From positions 4,836,001 through 4,900,000 of the forward strand of contig NZ_CP015749.1 in NCBI RefSeq assembly GCF_001742145.1: a DNA stretch of 64,000 nucleotides, in the 5' to 3' direction. Below the pieces are notes generated by a model. That model made no database searches and was not told the origin of the DNA. It saw only the letters and a program-made list of their open reading frames with translations. Shown in pieces: positions 39,597 through 50,355 of this stretch. This DNA is from Pectobacterium parmentieri. GTDB lineage: Bacteria; Pseudomonadota; Gammaproteobacteria; Enterobacterales; Enterobacteriaceae. Position 1 is the stretch's first letter, and the number at the start of each line of letters is the position of its first letter. The translations under genes were made by a program, and so were the position numbers.

Positions 39597-39630
39597 AAAG
39601 CCCGCACCGAACAGTGCGGGCTTTTTTTTT
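39597..39630 (+). terminator. thr attenuator
   Basis: Ten-base GC-rich stem (39598-39607 with 39614-39623) followed by nine T. It lies between thrL and thrA. The alternative pairing of 39564-39574 with 39599-39609 would prevent it. Confidence 0.92.
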
Positions 39631-39722
39631 ATGGCAGGTTATCCCTCAACGCCGTTTGTAAGCGGCATATAAAAAAACGCTTCCGGCGTTTGGTTGGCAG
39701 AAATTCAGGAGAATAGATAAAA

Positions 39723-42182
39723 ATGCGAGTGTTGAAATTTGGCGGGACTTCAGTAGCGAATGCAGAGCGCTTTGCCCGCGTTGCTGACATTATCGAAAAC
39801 AACGCGCGCCAGGGACAGGTGGCTACCGTATTATCCGCGCCGGCGAAAATTACCAACCATCTGGTTGCCATGATTGAAAAAACCGTCGCCGGACAAGATA
39901 TCCTGCCGCATTTGAATGACGCCGAAACGATCTTTTCTTCGCTGCTGCAAGGTCTTGCCGCATCCCAGCCTGGCTTTGACCACGCCCGCCTGAAGGCATT
40001 CGTGGATCAGGAGTTTGCGCAACTGAAACACGTTCTGCACGGCATTGCTCTGCTGGGGCAGTGTCCTGACAGCGTGAATGCTGCGATCATCTGCCGGGGG
40101 GAAAAATTGTCTATCGCCATCATGGAAGCGGTCTTTCAGGCACGCGGCTACGGCGTTTCCGTCATCAATCCCGTCGAGAAACTGCTGGCGCAGGGACACT
40201 ATCTCGAATCTACCGTGGACATTACTGAATCGACTCGCCGTATCGCCGAAAGCGCGATCCCGAAAGATCATGTGATTCTGATGGCGGGCTTCACTGCCGG
40301 TAACGATAAAGGCGAACTGGTGGTGTTGGGTCGCAACGGTTCAGACTATTCCGCCGCGGTGCTGGCCGCGTGTCTGCGTGCCGATTGTTGTGAGATCTGG
40401 ACTGATGTCGACGGCGTGTATACCTGCGATCCGCGTCAGGTGCCAGATGCCCGCTTGTTGAAATCGATGTCCTATCAGGAGGCGATGGAGCTGTCCTATT
40501 TCGGCGCCAAAGTTCTCCACCCTCGCACCATCGCTCCGATTGCCCAATTCCAGATTCCCTGCCTCATCAAAAACACCGAAAATCCTCAGGCTCCCGGCAC
40601 GCTCATCGGCATGGACAGCACCGATACTCAGTATCCGGTAAAGGGTATTACCAACCTGAACAACATGGCGATGATTAACGTATCCGGCCCTGGAATGAAA
40701 GGTATGGTCGGCATGGCGGCGCGCGTGTTCGCTGCCATGTCGCGTGCGGGTATCTCAGTGGTGCTGATCACCCAGTCGTCTTCTGAATACAGCATCAGCT
40801 TCTGCGTATCGCAGAACGAACTGGCGCGTGCCAGAAAAACGCTGGAAGACGAGTTTTATCTGGAACTGAAAGAAGGCGTGCTGGAGCCGCTGGATGTGAT
40901 GGAACGTTTAGCCATCCTCTCTGTGGTGGGTGATGGCATGCGCACGCTGCGCGGCCTGTCTGCACGCTTGTTCTCGGCGTTGGCAACGGCAAATATCAAT
41001 ATTGTGGCTATCGCGCAGGGCTCCTCCGAGCGCTCCATCTCCGTCGTGGTCAACAACGATGTCGCTACCACCGGGGTGCGTGTTGCCCATCAGATGTTGT
41101 TTAACACCGATCAGGTGATCGACGTGTTTGTGATCGGCGTCGGCGGCGTGGGTGGTGCATTGCTGGAGCAGATCCACCGCCAGCAGCCGTGGCTAAAAGA
41201 TAAGCATATCGACCTGCGCGTGTGTGGGATCGCTAACTCCAAGGCTATGTTGACTAACATTAACGGCATTTCGATGGACAACTGGCGTGAAGAGCTAGAG
41301 AAAGCCCGTGAGCCGTTCAATCTGGGTCGTTTGATTCGTCTGGTGAAAGAATATCACCTGCTGAACCCGGTGATCGTCGACTGTACGTCGAATCAGGCGG
41401 TAGCCGATCAGTACGTAGATTTTCTGGCCGACGGTTTCCACGTGGTGACGCCAAACAAGAAAGCCAACACCGGGTCGATGAATTATTATCACCAACTGCG
41501 TAGCGCTGCGGCGAAATCCCGCCGTCGTTTCCTGTATGACACCAACGTCGGCGCAGGTTTGCCAGTGATTGAAAACTTGCAAAATCTGCTGAATGCGGGT
41601 GATGAGCTGATTCGCTTTACCGGTATTCTCTCTGGCTCGCTGTCCTTTATTTTCGGTAAACTCGATGAGGGGATGTCGCTGTCCGCAGCGACCACGCAGG
41701 CGAAAGAAAAAGGTTATACCGAACCCGATCCGCGTGACGATCTGTCCGGTATGGACGTGGCGCGTAAGCTGCTGATTTTGGCGCGTGAAGCGGGTTATCA
41801 GTTGGAGTTGGGCGATATTGAGGTGGAATCTGTCCTGCCTGCCAGCTTCGATGCCTCCGGCGATGTTGCTAGCTTCATGCAACGCCTGCCAACGGCAGAC
41901 GATGAGTTTGCCAGCCGTGTTGCACAAGCGCGTGATGAAGGTAAAGTATTGCGCTATGTCGGCGTCATTGAAGAAGGCCGCTGCAAGGTCAAGATCAGCG
42001 CCGTTGGCGGCAACGATCCGCTGTTTAAAGTCAAAGATGGTGAGAATGCGCTGGCATTCTACAGCCGTTATTATCAGCCACTGCCGCTCGTGTTGCGCGG
42101 TTATGGCGCGGGTAACGATGTTACCGCTGCTGGTGTGTTCGCCGATCTGCTGCGCACCTTGTCATGGAAGTTGGGAGCATAA
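39723..42182 (+). CDS. thrA: aspartokinase I / homoserine dehydrogenase I
   Basis: A bifunctional enzyme of 819 residues (E. coli 820) that phosphorylates aspartate and reduces aspartate semialdehyde to homoserine. It is inhibited by threonine. The kinase domain opens with KFGGTSV at residues 5-11. Two ACT-type regulatory segments are in the middle. The homoserine dehydrogenase Rossmann motif VIGVGGVGG is near residue 470 and its catalytic region is KKANTGS onward. thrB starts two bases after its stop. It is transcribed under the thrL attenuator. Confidence 0.98.
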   Translation: MRVLKFGGTSVANAERFARVADIIENNARQGQVATVLSAPAKITNHLVAMIEKTVAGQDILPHLNDAETIFSSLLQGLAASQPGFDHARLKAFVDQEFAQLKHVLHGIALLGQCPDSVNAAIICRGEKLSIAIMEAVFQARGYGVSVINPVEKLLAQGHYLESTVDITESTRRIAESAIPKDHVILMAGFTAGNDKGELVVLGRNGSDYSAAVLAACLRADCCEIWTDVDGVYTCDPRQVPDARLLKSMSYQEAMELSYFGAKVLHPRTIAPIAQFQIPCLIKNTENPQAPGTLIGMDSTDTQYPVKGITNLNNMAMINVSGPGMKGMVGMAARVFAAMSRAGISVVLITQSSSEYSISFCVSQNELARARKTLEDEFYLELKEGVLEPLDVMERLAILSVVGDGMRTLRGLSARLFSALATANINIVAIAQGSSERSISVVVNNDVATTGVRVAHQMLFNTDQVIDVFVIGVGGVGGALLEQIHRQQPWLKDKHIDLRVCGIANSKAMLTNINGISMDNWREELEKAREPFNLGRLIRLVKEYHLLNPVIVDCTSNQAVADQYVDFLADGFHVVTPNKKANTGSMNYYHQLRSAAAKSRRRFLYDTNVGAGLPVIENLQNLLNAGDELIRFTGILSGSLSFIFGKLDEGMSLSAATTQAKEKGYTEPDPRDDLSGMDVARKLLILAREAGYQLELGDIEVESVLPASFDASGDVASFMQRLPTADDEFASRVAQARDEGKVLRYVGVIEEGRCKVKISAVGGNDPLFKVKDGENALAFYSRYYQPLPLVLRGYGAGNDVTAAGVFADLLRTLSWKLGA

Positions 42183-42184
42183 TT

Positions 42185-43114
42185 ATGGTTAAGGTGTATG
42201 CACCTGCATCAATCGGTAACGTCAGCGTTGGGTTTGATGTGCTGGGTGCGGCCGTTTCGCCGGTAGACGGTTCACTGCTGGGGGATTGTGTCTCCGTTGA
42301 GGCCGCCGATCTGTTCAGCTTACGTAATGAAGGGCGTTTTGTTAGCAAACTGCCGGACAACCCGAAAGAAAACATTGTGTATCAATGTTGGGAACTGTTC
42401 TGTCAGGAAATTGGCAAAACCGTGCCGGTGGCGATGACGCTCGAAAAGAACATGCCGATTGGTTCAGGGCTCGGTTCCAGCGCCTGTTCTGTTGTCGCCG
42501 GGCTGATGGCGATGAACGAATTTTGCGGTAAACCGCTGGATGATACTCGTCTGCTAACGCTGATGGGTGAGCTGGAAGGGCGTATTTCCGGCAGCGTTCA
42601 CTACGATAACGTTGCCCCGTGTTTTCTCGGCGGTGTCCAACTGATGTTGGAAGAAAACGGCATTATCAGCCAGCCTGTGCCATCGTTCGATGACTGGCTG
42701 TGGGTCATGGCGTATCCAGGGATTAAAGTCTCCACTGCTGAAGCGCGCGCGATTCTGCCTGCGCAATACCGTCGTCAGGACTGCATCAGCCACGGTCGCT
42801 ATCTGGCTGGTTTTATCCACGCTTGCCATACTGGACAGGCCGAACTGGCGGCGAAGCTGATGAAGGATGTCATCGCAGAACCTTATCGGACTAAACTGCT
42901 GCCTGGCTTTGCCGCAGCACGCCAGGCGGCTGAAGATATCGGGGCGCTGGCCTGTGGTATCTCCGGTTCTGGTCCAACGTTATTCTCCGTCTGCAACGAC
43001 ATGGCGAGCGCACAGCGTCTGGCCGACTGGTTACGGGATAACTATTTGCAGAACGATGAAGGTTTTGTTCATATTTGCCGTCTTGATAAGACTGGCGCAC
43101 GACAACTGGGATAA
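42185..43114 (+). CDS. thrB: homoserine kinase
   Basis: ThrB phosphorylates L-homoserine with ATP. It is a GHMP-family kinase of 309 residues. The ATP loop [16 protein letters not shown] is near residue 90, and GHMP motif 3 ([13 protein letters not shown]) near 260. The frame is open to 42164 inside thrA, but ATG 42185 gives the family start MVKVYAPAS, with GGGAG (42174-42178) upstream within the thrA end. It lies three bases before thrC. Confidence 0.97.
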   Translation: MVKVYAPASIGNVSVGFDVLGAAVSPVDGSLLGDCVSVEAADLFSLRNEGRFVSKLPDNPKENIVYQCWELFCQEIGKTVPVAMTLEKNMPIGSGLGSSACSVVAGLMAMNEFCGKPLDDTRLLTLMGELEGRISGSVHYDNVAPCFLGGVQLMLEENGIISQPVPSFDDWLWVMAYPGIKVSTAEARAILPAQYRRQDCISHGRYLAGFIHACHTGQAELAAKLMKDVIAEPYRTKLLPGFAAARQAAEDIGALACGISGSGPTLFSVCNDMASAQRLADWLRDNYLQNDEGFVHICRLDKTGARQLG

Positions 43115-43117
43115 TGC

Positions 43118-44407
43118 ATGAAACTGTACAACCTTAAAGATCATAACGAGCAGGTGAGTTTTGCTCAGGCTATCAAGCAGGGGCTGGGCAGCCAGCAGGG
43201 GCTGTTCTTCCCGTTGGAGCTGCCAGAATTTGAGCGCACCGAAATCGATGCTCTGCTGGATCTGGATTTTGTGACCCGCAGCAGCCGCATTTTGTCTGCC
43301 TATATCGGTGATGAAATTGCGACCGAAACCGTGTTTGAGCGCGTAAAGGCAGCCTTTGCGTTCCCTGCTCCTATCGCTCCGGTTGAGGAAGATGTCGCTG
43401 CGCTAGAGCTGTTCCACGGCCCGACGCTGGCTTTTAAAGACTTCGGCGGCCGCTTTATGGCGCAAATGCTGACAGAAGTCTCTGGCGACGAGAAAATTAC
43501 CATTCTGACGGCGACCTCTGGCGACACCGGTGCCGCTGTGGCGCACGCCTTTTACGGCCTGAAAAACGTCCGTGTCGTGATCCTGTATCCGCAAGGAAAA
43601 ATCAGTCCGTTGCAGGAAAAGCTGTTCTGTACGCTGGGCGGCAACATTCACACCATTGCTATCGACAGCGATTTCGATGCTTGTCAGGCGTTGGTGAAAA
43701 AGGCATTTGACGATGAAGAATTGAAAAAGGCGATTGGCCTAAATTCAGCGAACTCCATCAACATCAGCCGCCTGCTGGCGCAAATTTGCTACTACTTTGA
43801 AGCGGTTGCACAACTGCCGCAGGAAGCCCGTAACCAGTTGGTCGTTTCTGTACCGAGTGGTAACTTCGGCGATCTGACCGCGGGTCTGTTGGCGAAATCA
43901 CTGGGTCTGCCGATTAAGCGTTTCATTGCGGCGACTAACGCCAATGACACCGTGCCGCGCTTCCTGAGCAGCGGGAATTGGGAACCGAATAAAACGGTGG
44001 CAACGTTATCCAACGCGATGGACGTAAGTCAGCCGAACAACTGGCCGCGCGTAGAAGAGCTGTTCCGTCGCAAAAACTGGCAGTTGAAAACGCTGGGCTT
44101 TGGTGCGGTGAGTGATGACACCACGAAAGAAACCATGCATCAGTTGGATGCGTTAGGCTATGTCTCTGAGCCGCATGCGGCGATTGCTTATCGCTTGCTG
44201 CGCGATCAGCTACAAGCTGGTGAGTTTGGTCTGTTCCTGGGTACGGCGCACCCGGCGAAATTCAAGGAAAGCGTAGAAGAAATTCTGGGTAAAGAGCTGG
44301 ATCTGCCGGAAGCGCTGGCCGAGCGTGCCGATCTGGATCTGCTGTCGCACTACTTCCCAGATGATTTCGCGAAGCTGCGTGAATTCCTGATGTCGCTGCC
44401 GGAATAA
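43118..44407 (+). CDS. thrC: threonine synthase
   Basis: A PLP-dependent enzyme of 429 residues that converts O-phospho-L-homoserine to threonine. The PLP lysine is in LAFKDFGGRF, near residue 107, and the phosphate-binding loop is SVPSGNFGDLTAG. It is the last gene of the thrLABC operon; a terminator follows within 10 bases. Confidence 0.98.
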   Translation: MKLYNLKDHNEQVSFAQAIKQGLGSQQGLFFPLELPEFERTEIDALLDLDFVTRSSRILSAYIGDEIATETVFERVKAAFAFPAPIAPVEEDVAALELFHGPTLAFKDFGGRFMAQMLTEVSGDEKITILTATSGDTGAAVAHAFYGLKNVRVVILYPQGKISPLQEKLFCTLGGNIHTIAIDSDFDACQALVKKAFDDEELKKAIGLNSANSINISRLLAQICYYFEAVAQLPQEARNQLVVSVPSGNFGDLTAGLLAKSLGLPIKRFIAATNANDTVPRFLSSGNWEPNKTVATLSNAMDVSQPNNWPRVEELFRRKNWQLKTLGFGAVSDDTTKETMHQLDALGYVSEPHAAIAYRLLRDQLQAGEFGLFLGTAHPAKFKESVEEILGKELDLPEALAERADLDLLSHYFPDDFAKLREFLMSLPE

Positions 44408-44414
44408 ATCGATT

Positions 44415-44447
44415 GAAAGGGCGGCGTTTTCGCCGCCTTTCTTTTTT
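44415..44447 (+). terminator. terminator after thrC
   Basis: GC-rich stem GCGGCG/CGCCGC extended by AAAG/CTTT, TTTT loop, then CTTTTTT. It ends the thr operon. Confidence 0.9.
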
Positions 44448-44462
44448 GCCTATCGTACTATT

Positions 44463-44590
<128 letters not shown>

Positions 44591-45364
44591 TTACTGCTCG
44601 TGGCGCTTAAACATCAGTTCGTCATTTGACGAGCCTGCTGCGTCGAAGAAATAACCGTCCAGATTAAAGGCTTTCAACTGTTCCGGTTGAGTTAGACGGT
44701 TTTGAATAATGAAACGACTCATCAGGCCGCGCGCTTTCTTGGCGTAGAAGCTGATCACCTTAAATTTACCGTTTTTCTCATCTAAAAAGACGGGCTTGAT
44801 CAAACGAGCATTGAGTTTTTTCGGTTTAACGGCTTTGAAATACTCATCCGATGCCAGATTAATCAGTATGTCGTCGCCTTGATCGTGTAGCGCCTGATTC
44901 AGTTTTTCGGTAATGGTATCGCCCCAGAAGCTGTAGAGATCTTTACCGGCTTTATTTTCCAGTTTGGTGCCCATTTCCAGCCGATACGGCTGCATCAAAT
45001 CCAGTGGGCGCAACACGCCGTATAGACCTGACAGCATACGCAGATGCTGCTGGGCGAAATCAAAGTCATCTTCGCTGAAATCTTCTGCGGCTAATCCGGT
45101 GTAGACGTCGCCCTTAAATGCCAACAGCGCCTGGCGCGCATTATCCGGCGTGAAATCTGGGTGCCACTCGTTAAAGCGGCCCGCGTTCAGGTCAGCCAAT
45201 TTATCGCTGATGCTCATCAGTGAGGCGATCTGCGCTGGCGTCAGCTTTTTACACACGTTAATTAACTGGCTGGAATAGTTCAGGAGTTCCGGCTGGGTGT
45301 AACGCGTTGTTGCCAACGGACTGGTGTAGTCGAGCGTTTTTGCGGGTGAAATAGTAATAAGCAT
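44591..45364 (-). CDS. yaaA: peroxide stress protein YaaA
   Basis: A DUF328/UPF0246 protein of 257 residues (E. coli 258). In E. coli YaaA limits intracellular free iron during peroxide stress and binds DNA. The N-terminal [11 protein letters not shown] and the helix-hairpin-helix-like segment [21 protein letters not shown] are family signatures. ATG 45364 is preferred over 45397 on conservation. It is convergent with thrC across the ERIC element. E. coli yaaJ, which sits between yaaA and talB, is absent here. Confidence 0.94.
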   Translation of the reverse strand: MLITISPAKTLDYTSPLATTRYTQPELLNYSSQLINVCKKLTPAQIASLMSISDKLADLNAGRFNEWHPDFTPDNARQALLAFKGDVYTGLAAEDFSEDDFDFAQQHLRMLSGLYGVLRPLDLMQPYRLEMGTKLENKAGKDLYSFWGDTITEKLNQALHDQGDDILINLASDEYFKAVKPKKLNARLIKPVFLDEKNGKFKVISFYAKKARGLMSRFIIQNRLTQPEQLKAFNLDGYFFDAAGSSNDELMFKRHEQ

Positions 45365-45531
45365 GCGCCTGTCCTGTCGGCCTGATTTTTGATGCACCTA
45401 CTATAGCAAGAACCTGATAAGAAAACGGCGATGGCTACAATAGCTTCATCTTTTAAGACGCTTCATTTTTCCTGCACGATGATTTCAGCGTGATGAGAGG
45501 TGGGGCTGTGTGGGGAGGATTAACAGTCGGC

Positions 45532-45559
45532 TTGCACGGGAAAGTGCGCGTGTTATTAT
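45532..45559 (+). promoter_or_regulatory. candidate talB promoter
   Basis: TTGCAC (45532-45537), 16-base spacer, TATTAT (45554-45559), about 105 bases before talB. The remaining part of the 45365-45666 gap shows nothing else recognised. Confidence 0.55.
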
Positions 45560-45666
45560 CAGATTTCGGCGCAAAATAGATGGCCACCTGATTACATAAC
45601 AAGTCGATTCATATACGAGCTATTTTCATTCACGAGCACCACGTATAAACAACGAGACATGCCAAC

Positions 45667-46620
45667 ATGACGGATAAACTGACTTACCTACGCCAATTGA
45701 CCACAGTTGTCGCTGATACCGGTGATATTGCGGCAATGAAACTGTACCAACCGCAAGACGCGACCACCAACCCTTCACTGATTTTGAACGCTGCGCAAAT
45801 TCCTGAATACCGTAAGCTGATCGACGAGGCGATTGCCTGGGCGCGCGAGCAGAGCAGCGATCGTAAACAGCAGGTCGTAGATGCCACGGATAAACTGGCG
45901 GTCAACATTGGTCTCGAAATTTTAAAATTGATCCCCGGCCGTATCTCTACCGAAGTAGATGCGCGTTTGTCGTATGACACCGAGGCGAGCGTGGCGAAAG
46001 CCAAGCACCTGATCAAATTGTACAATGATGCAGGTATCAGCAATGAGCGTATCCTGATTAAACTGGCTTCAACCTGGCAGGGCATCCGTGCGGCGGAGCA
46101 GTTGGAAAAAGAAGGCATCAACTGTAACCTGACGCTGTTGTTCTCCTTTGCACAGGCTCGCGCTTGTGCCGAAGCGGGTGTGTTCCTGATTTCACCGTTT
46201 GTTGGTCGTATTCTGGATTGGTACAAAGCCAATGGCGATAAGAAAGACTTCGCGCCGCATGAAGATCCGGGCGTGGTTTCTGTTAGCGAAATCTATGATT
46301 ACTACAAAGAGCACGGCTATGAAACCGTCGTGATGGGCGCGAGCTTCCGTAATGTCGGCGAAATTCTGGAGCTGGCCGGGTGTGACCGTTTGACGATAGC
46401 ACCAGCGCTGTTGAAAGAATTGTCAGAAAGCGAAGGTGAAGTGGTTCGTAAGCTGTCTTATGTCGGTGAGGTGAAAGTTCGCCCGGCGAAAATGACAGAA
46501 GCCGAGTTCTACTGGCAGCACAACCAAGACCCAATGGCGATTGATAAACTGGCCGACGGTATTCGTAAGTTTGCGATCGACCAGGAAAAACTGGAAAAAA
46601 TGATTGCAGATTTACTGTAA
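45667..46620 (+). CDS. talB: transaldolase B
   Basis: Transaldolase moves a dihydroxyacetone unit from sedoheptulose-7-phosphate to glyceraldehyde-3-phosphate in the pentose pathway. It has 317 residues, as in E. coli. The Schiff-base lysine is K132 in ILIKLASTW, and the N-terminal signature [10 protein letters not shown] is at 31-40. Codon use is highly biased, matching strong expression. A terminator follows immediately. Confidence 0.97.
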   Translation: MTDKLTYLRQLTTVVADTGDIAAMKLYQPQDATTNPSLILNAAQIPEYRKLIDEAIAWAREQSSDRKQQVVDATDKLAVNIGLEILKLIPGRISTEVDARLSYDTEASVAKAKHLIKLYNDAGISNERILIKLASTWQGIRAAEQLEKEGINCNLTLLFSFAQARACAEAGVFLISPFVGRILDWYKANGDKKDFAPHEDPGVVSVSEIYDYYKEHGYETVVMGASFRNVGEILELAGCDRLTIAPALLKELSESEGEVVRKLSYVGEVKVRPAKMTEAEFYWQHNQDPMAIDKLADGIRKFAIDQEKLEKMIADLL

Positions 46621-46633
46621 GCATTATGAGAAT

Positions 46634-46666
46634 AAAAATAGCCGGGAAATCCCGGCTATTTTTTTG
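46634..46666. terminator. terminator after talB
   Basis: Nine-base perfect core ATAGCCGGG/CCCGGCTAT with loop AAAT, A-run before and T-run after, so it works for talB and possibly for the convergent cyclase gene. Confidence 0.9.
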
Positions 46667-46698
46667 TCTGTGGTGTGACGTTGCTGAGGGAGATAAGC

Positions 46699-47787
46699 CT
46701 ATCGCGCTGTCGCGTTACGGGTTTTCTTCGCGATATAAAGATTATCGTCGGCACGCTTCATGACCTCACTTAAGTCTTCCCCTGCGGTATGGTATTCAAC
46801 CAGTCCGATGCTCACCGTTAGCCTGATTTTTCCTGAGGCTGTATCACAAGGTGTGTCGCTAATACGCTCTCTGGCCCGATCGACGATCGTGTAAGCATCA
46901 TCTAATCCGGTATTCGGTAAAACAATAGCGAATTCATCGCCGCCAATACGGCCAAAAATATCTTCGCGGCGAAATGATTTCTTGAAGGTGTCGGCAACGA
47001 ATCTCAATGCATCATCACCGACGCTATGACCGAAGCTATCATTCACCAGTTTAAAATGGTCGATATCGATCAGCATGACACTAACGGGCCGCTTGGTCAG
47101 ATTGGCGATACTAAAGGCTTTATTCGTTGCTAGAAAGAACGCATCTCGCCGTAAATAGCCAGTCAGATCGTCGTATCTGGCAATGATAGGCAGTTCGATC
47201 AGGTATTTTTTTGCCAGAAGTGACAGCAGGCTGCCTAAAATAGCGAAAAGCACTACGCTACCAACAATAATAAGGGTCGATGACAGGGAAAACAGCGTCT
47301 GGATAAATGATGGTTGTGGTTTTTCCGACGTTGTTCTTATCCAAATGCCCAGTAGTTCATCGGTGGGTGACAGAATAGGGAAAATAACCGTCAGCGTGTC
47401 TTTACCTGCATAGTCACCGATAGAAGGCAATTTATTTTGGCAGGTTCGGATCACTGCCATATCGTTGAAAGTGAGATCGGAAGAAGAAAGCTTGTTTATG
47501 CATTCGCTACGTGAATTTCGAGTGTTAAAGGCTAATGTTCTGGTTCGTGAAGACAAATAAGTGCCGGATTGCCGGGTCATATCGCTTTCTGCTACTTCAC
47601 CGCTGTTGCTGTAGGAACCATAGGTTTTGATTGCGGTATCGAGATTGGTTCGTTCTGCTTTCCAGGTCGATTTGTTCGCTTCATGCATAATAACGATGGT
47701 GAAGATAAAAGAAATCGCCCCGAACAGGAAAAATGCGTATGTCGGATGGGCAAAAAGTTTAAGTATCTTATACTTAATATCGTTCAT
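46699..47787 (-). CDS. membrane diguanylate cyclase (GGDEF)
   Basis: A 362-residue inner-membrane protein that should make cyclic di-GMP. Membrane helix 1 is near residues 16-35, a periplasmic sensor spans about 36-162, helix 2 is near 165-192, and the GGDEF domain fills the C-terminal half. GGDEF is intact at 282-286, and the RxxD inhibitory site (RRED, 273-276) lies exactly five residues before it, so product inhibition is expected. The periplasmic part has just two Cys, C96 and C116, which could form a disulfide. There is no EAL domain. It is not present between talB and mog in E. coli. Confidence 0.9.
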   Translation of the reverse strand: MNDIKYKILKLFAHPTYAFFLFGAISFIFTIVIMHEANKSTWKAERTNLDTAIKTYGSYSNSGEVAESDMTRQSGTYLSSRTRTLAFNTRNSRSECINKLSSSDLTFNDMAVIRTCQNKLPSIGDYAGKDTLTVIFPILSPTDELLGIWIRTTSEKPQPSFIQTLFSLSSTLIIVGSVVLFAILGSLLSLLAKKYLIELPIIARYDDLTGYLRRDAFFLATNKAFSIANLTKRPVSVMLIDIDHFKLVNDSFGHSVGDDALRFVADTFKKSFRREDIFGRIGGDEFAIVLPNTGLDDAYTIVDRARERISDTPCDTASGKIRLTVSIGLVEYHTAGEDLSEVMKRADDNLYIAKKTRNATAR

Positions 47788-48176
47788 GGCGACTTCCTTG
47801 AGGGTGCTTTTTTACTTATTTTGATACTAAAGAAGTGCTTTAATTTTATCATATTATTTGATTTTTCGTGATGTTCTGTCGTGGTGGCTATCATACTTTT
47901 TATCTTTAATATATCGGCCTATTTCATTGGTGCTTAATGGGTAAGCGATTTTTTTATTCGCCTGCTATTTTTTAATTTTAATTTCGTGGCGGTATTATTG
48001 ATTTAAGTGATTTTATTGTCTTTTTTGAGACGGCAATTAATAACCATTATCAAATACTGTATCTCACAGGGTGTGAAATAACGGATGTGGTATGAATTTT
48101 TGTATAAGCGCTAATTCTTTGATAAAAGCGTCCACTATCCTGATAAAATTTATTTTTTGTTGAAATTGAGGTGCTT

Positions 48177-48764
48177 ATGAACGTATTGCGTATTGGTTTG
48201 GTTTCCGTATCCGATCGTGCTTCCAGCGGGATTTATCAGGATAAAGGCATCCCAGAACTGGAGTCCTGGCTCCGCAGTGCCCTGACAACGCCTTTTGATG
48301 TGGAAACTCGACTCGTGCCGGATGAGCAGTCGATGATTGAACACACGCTGTGTGAGTTGGTGGATGAGCGCGGCTGTCATTTGGTGTTAACGACGGGAGG
48401 CACGGGGCCTGCGCGTCGTGATGTCACCCCGGATGCTACGCTGGCCGTTGCCGATCGTGAAATGCCGGGGTTTGGCGAGCAAATGCGACAGATCAGCTTG
48501 CGTTTCGTGCCTACCGCGATCCTCTCTCGTCAGGTGGGTGTGCTGCGCAAGCAAGCGTTGATTCTCAATTTGCCGGGGCAACCTAAAGCGATTAAGGAAA
48601 CGCTGGAAGGTTTAAAAGATGCCGATGGCAAGGTGATTGTGGCCGGTATTTTTGCCAGCGTACCGTATTGTATCCAACTGTTGGAAGGTCCTTATATTGA
48701 AACCAATATGGATGTGGTAGCAGCTTTTCGCCCTAAAAATGCGGTGCGCGAAATAAAAGACTGA
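48177..48764 (+). CDS. mog: molybdopterin adenylyltransferase
   Basis: Mog activates molybdopterin with ATP before molybdate insertion. It has 195 residues (E. coli 195), very similar. The MoaB/Mog signature TTGGTGPARRDVTPDA is near residue 72. ATG 48177 follows a TGAGG site and gives the family start; GTG 48171 is an unlikely alternative. The gap 47788-48176 before it is AT-rich, with no gene seen. Confidence 0.96.
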   Translation: MNVLRIGLVSVSDRASSGIYQDKGIPELESWLRSALTTPFDVETRLVPDEQSMIEHTLCELVDERGCHLVLTTGGTGPARRDVTPDATLAVADREMPGFGEQMRQISLRFVPTAILSRQVGVLRKQALILNLPGQPKAIKETLEGLKDADGKVIVAGIFASVPYCIQLLEGPYIETNMDVVAAFRPKNAVREIKD

Positions 48765-48886
48765 AGTTAGGCGATTTGAAACATAAGATTCAGCTTTGCT
48801 GGTGTATAAAAATTTTGCCGTTATAGTAATTTCTACTTTACACACTGTGGTGACATTTTTTTCACTCTGGCAATGCACGGTAATTT

Positions 48887-50224
48887 ATGACGCTGAATCA
48901 ACATGCCCATCCTCGTCGGCTGAACCGGCAGGATTATAAAACGCTGTCTCTGGCTGCACTGGGTGGCGCGCTAGAGTTTTATGATTTTATTATTTTTGTT
49001 TTCTTTGCCGCGGTTATTGGCGATCTCTTCTTCCCGCCAGATATTCCTGAATGGCTGCGGCAGGTACAGACGTTCGGTATTTTTGCCGCAGGCTATCTGG
49101 CCCGTCCGCTTGGGGGCATCATCATGGCCCACTTTGGCGATAAAAGCGGACGTAAGAAAATGTTCAGCCTGAGTATATTGCTGATGGCATTGCCAACGCT
49201 GGCAATGGGTCTGCTACCGACCTATGAAGCCATTGGTATTGCGGCTCCGCTTTTACTGCTTTTTATGCGTGTACTCCAAGGTGCGGCAATTGGCGGGGAA
49301 GTTCCTGGTGCATGGGTCTTCGTTGCCGAGCATGTGCCTCGCGCCCGCATTGGGTTTGCCTGCGGTACGTTAACCGCCGGGTTGACGATGGGGATTCTGC
49401 TGGGCTCGCTGATCGCGACGCTACTGAATACCGTGCTCACGCCTGAGCAGATGTCGGGCGGCGGTTGGCGTCTGCCGTTCTTCATCGGCGGGGTCTTTGG
49501 CCTTGTGGCGATGTATCTGCGCCGCTGGTTACAGGAAACGCCCATTTTTATGGAAATGCAGACGCAGAAAAAACTGGCAGAAGAGTTGCCGTTGAAATCG
49601 GTCGTCTTAAATCATAAACGTGCGATTGTGGTTTCAATGCTGCTGACCTGGCTGCTGTCTGCGTGCATTGTCGTTGTTATTCTGATGGCGCCGACCTACC
49701 TGCAAAAAGTCCACGGTATTCCTGCTGCGCTGGCATTGCAGGCGAACTGTCTCGCAACGATTGCGCTGATGGTGGGTTGCGTCGGCTCAGGGCTGTTGGT
49801 TGATCGCTTTGGTGCCAGCAAACTGTTTATGCTGGGCAGCCTGTCGCTGGCTGCATGTAGTTGGTTCTTTTACAGTTCGGCGGCAAGCAGTACGATATTG
49901 CTCTTTGTCAGCTATGCGATTGTAGGGCTCAGCGTTGGTGTGGTGGGGGGCGTGCCTTATGTCATGGTGCGGGCGTTTCCGGCTGCCGTGCGGTTCTCGG
50001 GGATCTCTTTTTCCTACAACGTTTCCTATGCCATTTTCGGTGGCCTGACACCCGTTTTTGTCACGCTGATTATGAAGGTAACGCCAATGGCTCCGGCATT
50101 CTATGTCCTGACGTTGGCCGCAGTGGGATTGCTGTTGGGTGTTTATTTACAACGCGATCTGGATGCTGACTCGCATACTTCTGCGGATAATAACGCGCGC
50201 GATCGTTCACCTGTCGAAGTTTAA
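48887..50224 (+). CDS. MHS-family metabolite:H+ symporter
   Basis: A 12-helix major facilitator of 445 residues in the metabolite:H+ symporter branch (ProP/ShiA/YdfJ-like). The signatures GALEFYDFIIFVFFA near residue 26, the loop HFGDKSGRKK between helices 2 and 3, and RVLQGAAIGGEVPGA in helix 4 are clear. Substrate not readable; organic acids such as citrate or shikimate and betaines are typical of the family. It is inserted between mog and satP, which are adjacent in E. coli, and ends at a strong terminator. Confidence 0.85.
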   Translation: MTLNQHAHPRRLNRQDYKTLSLAALGGALEFYDFIIFVFFAAVIGDLFFPPDIPEWLRQVQTFGIFAAGYLARPLGGIIMAHFGDKSGRKKMFSLSILLMALPTLAMGLLPTYEAIGIAAPLLLLFMRVLQGAAIGGEVPGAWVFVAEHVPRARIGFACGTLTAGLTMGILLGSLIATLLNTVLTPEQMSGGGWRLPFFIGGVFGLVAMYLRRWLQETPIFMEMQTQKKLAEELPLKSVVLNHKRAIVVSMLLTWLLSACIVVVILMAPTYLQKVHGIPAALALQANCLATIALMVGCVGSGLLVDRFGASKLFMLGSLSLAACSWFFYSSAASSTILLFVSYAIVGLSVGVVGGVPYVMVRAFPAAVRFSGISFSYNVSYAIFGGLTPVFVTLIMKVTPMAPAFYVLTLAAVGLLLGVYLQRDLDADSHTSADNNARDRSPVEV

Positions 50225-50257
50225 GCCCACGTTATCAAACAAGCTCTTCATCAAAAA

Positions 50258-50297
50258 CAAACGAGCCCTGTCAGGTTGACAGGGCTCGTTGCTATTT
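50258..50297. terminator. terminator between MHS gene and satP
   Basis: Fourteen-base perfect stem (50260-50273 with 50277-50290) and a three-base loop, between convergent genes. Tails are only moderately T-rich on either side. Confidence 0.8.
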
Positions 50298-50355
50298 AAC
50301 GCGGGCTAGTGCTTGTAGATAGCGTCTATCGCGTCGGTTTATGCTGCGTCAGAAC

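Noticed and set aside
48032..48051. Fur-box-like ATTAATAACCATTATC upstream of mog
   Set aside because: About 13 of 17 matches in very AT-rich DNA with no iron-related gene nearby; chance is likely.
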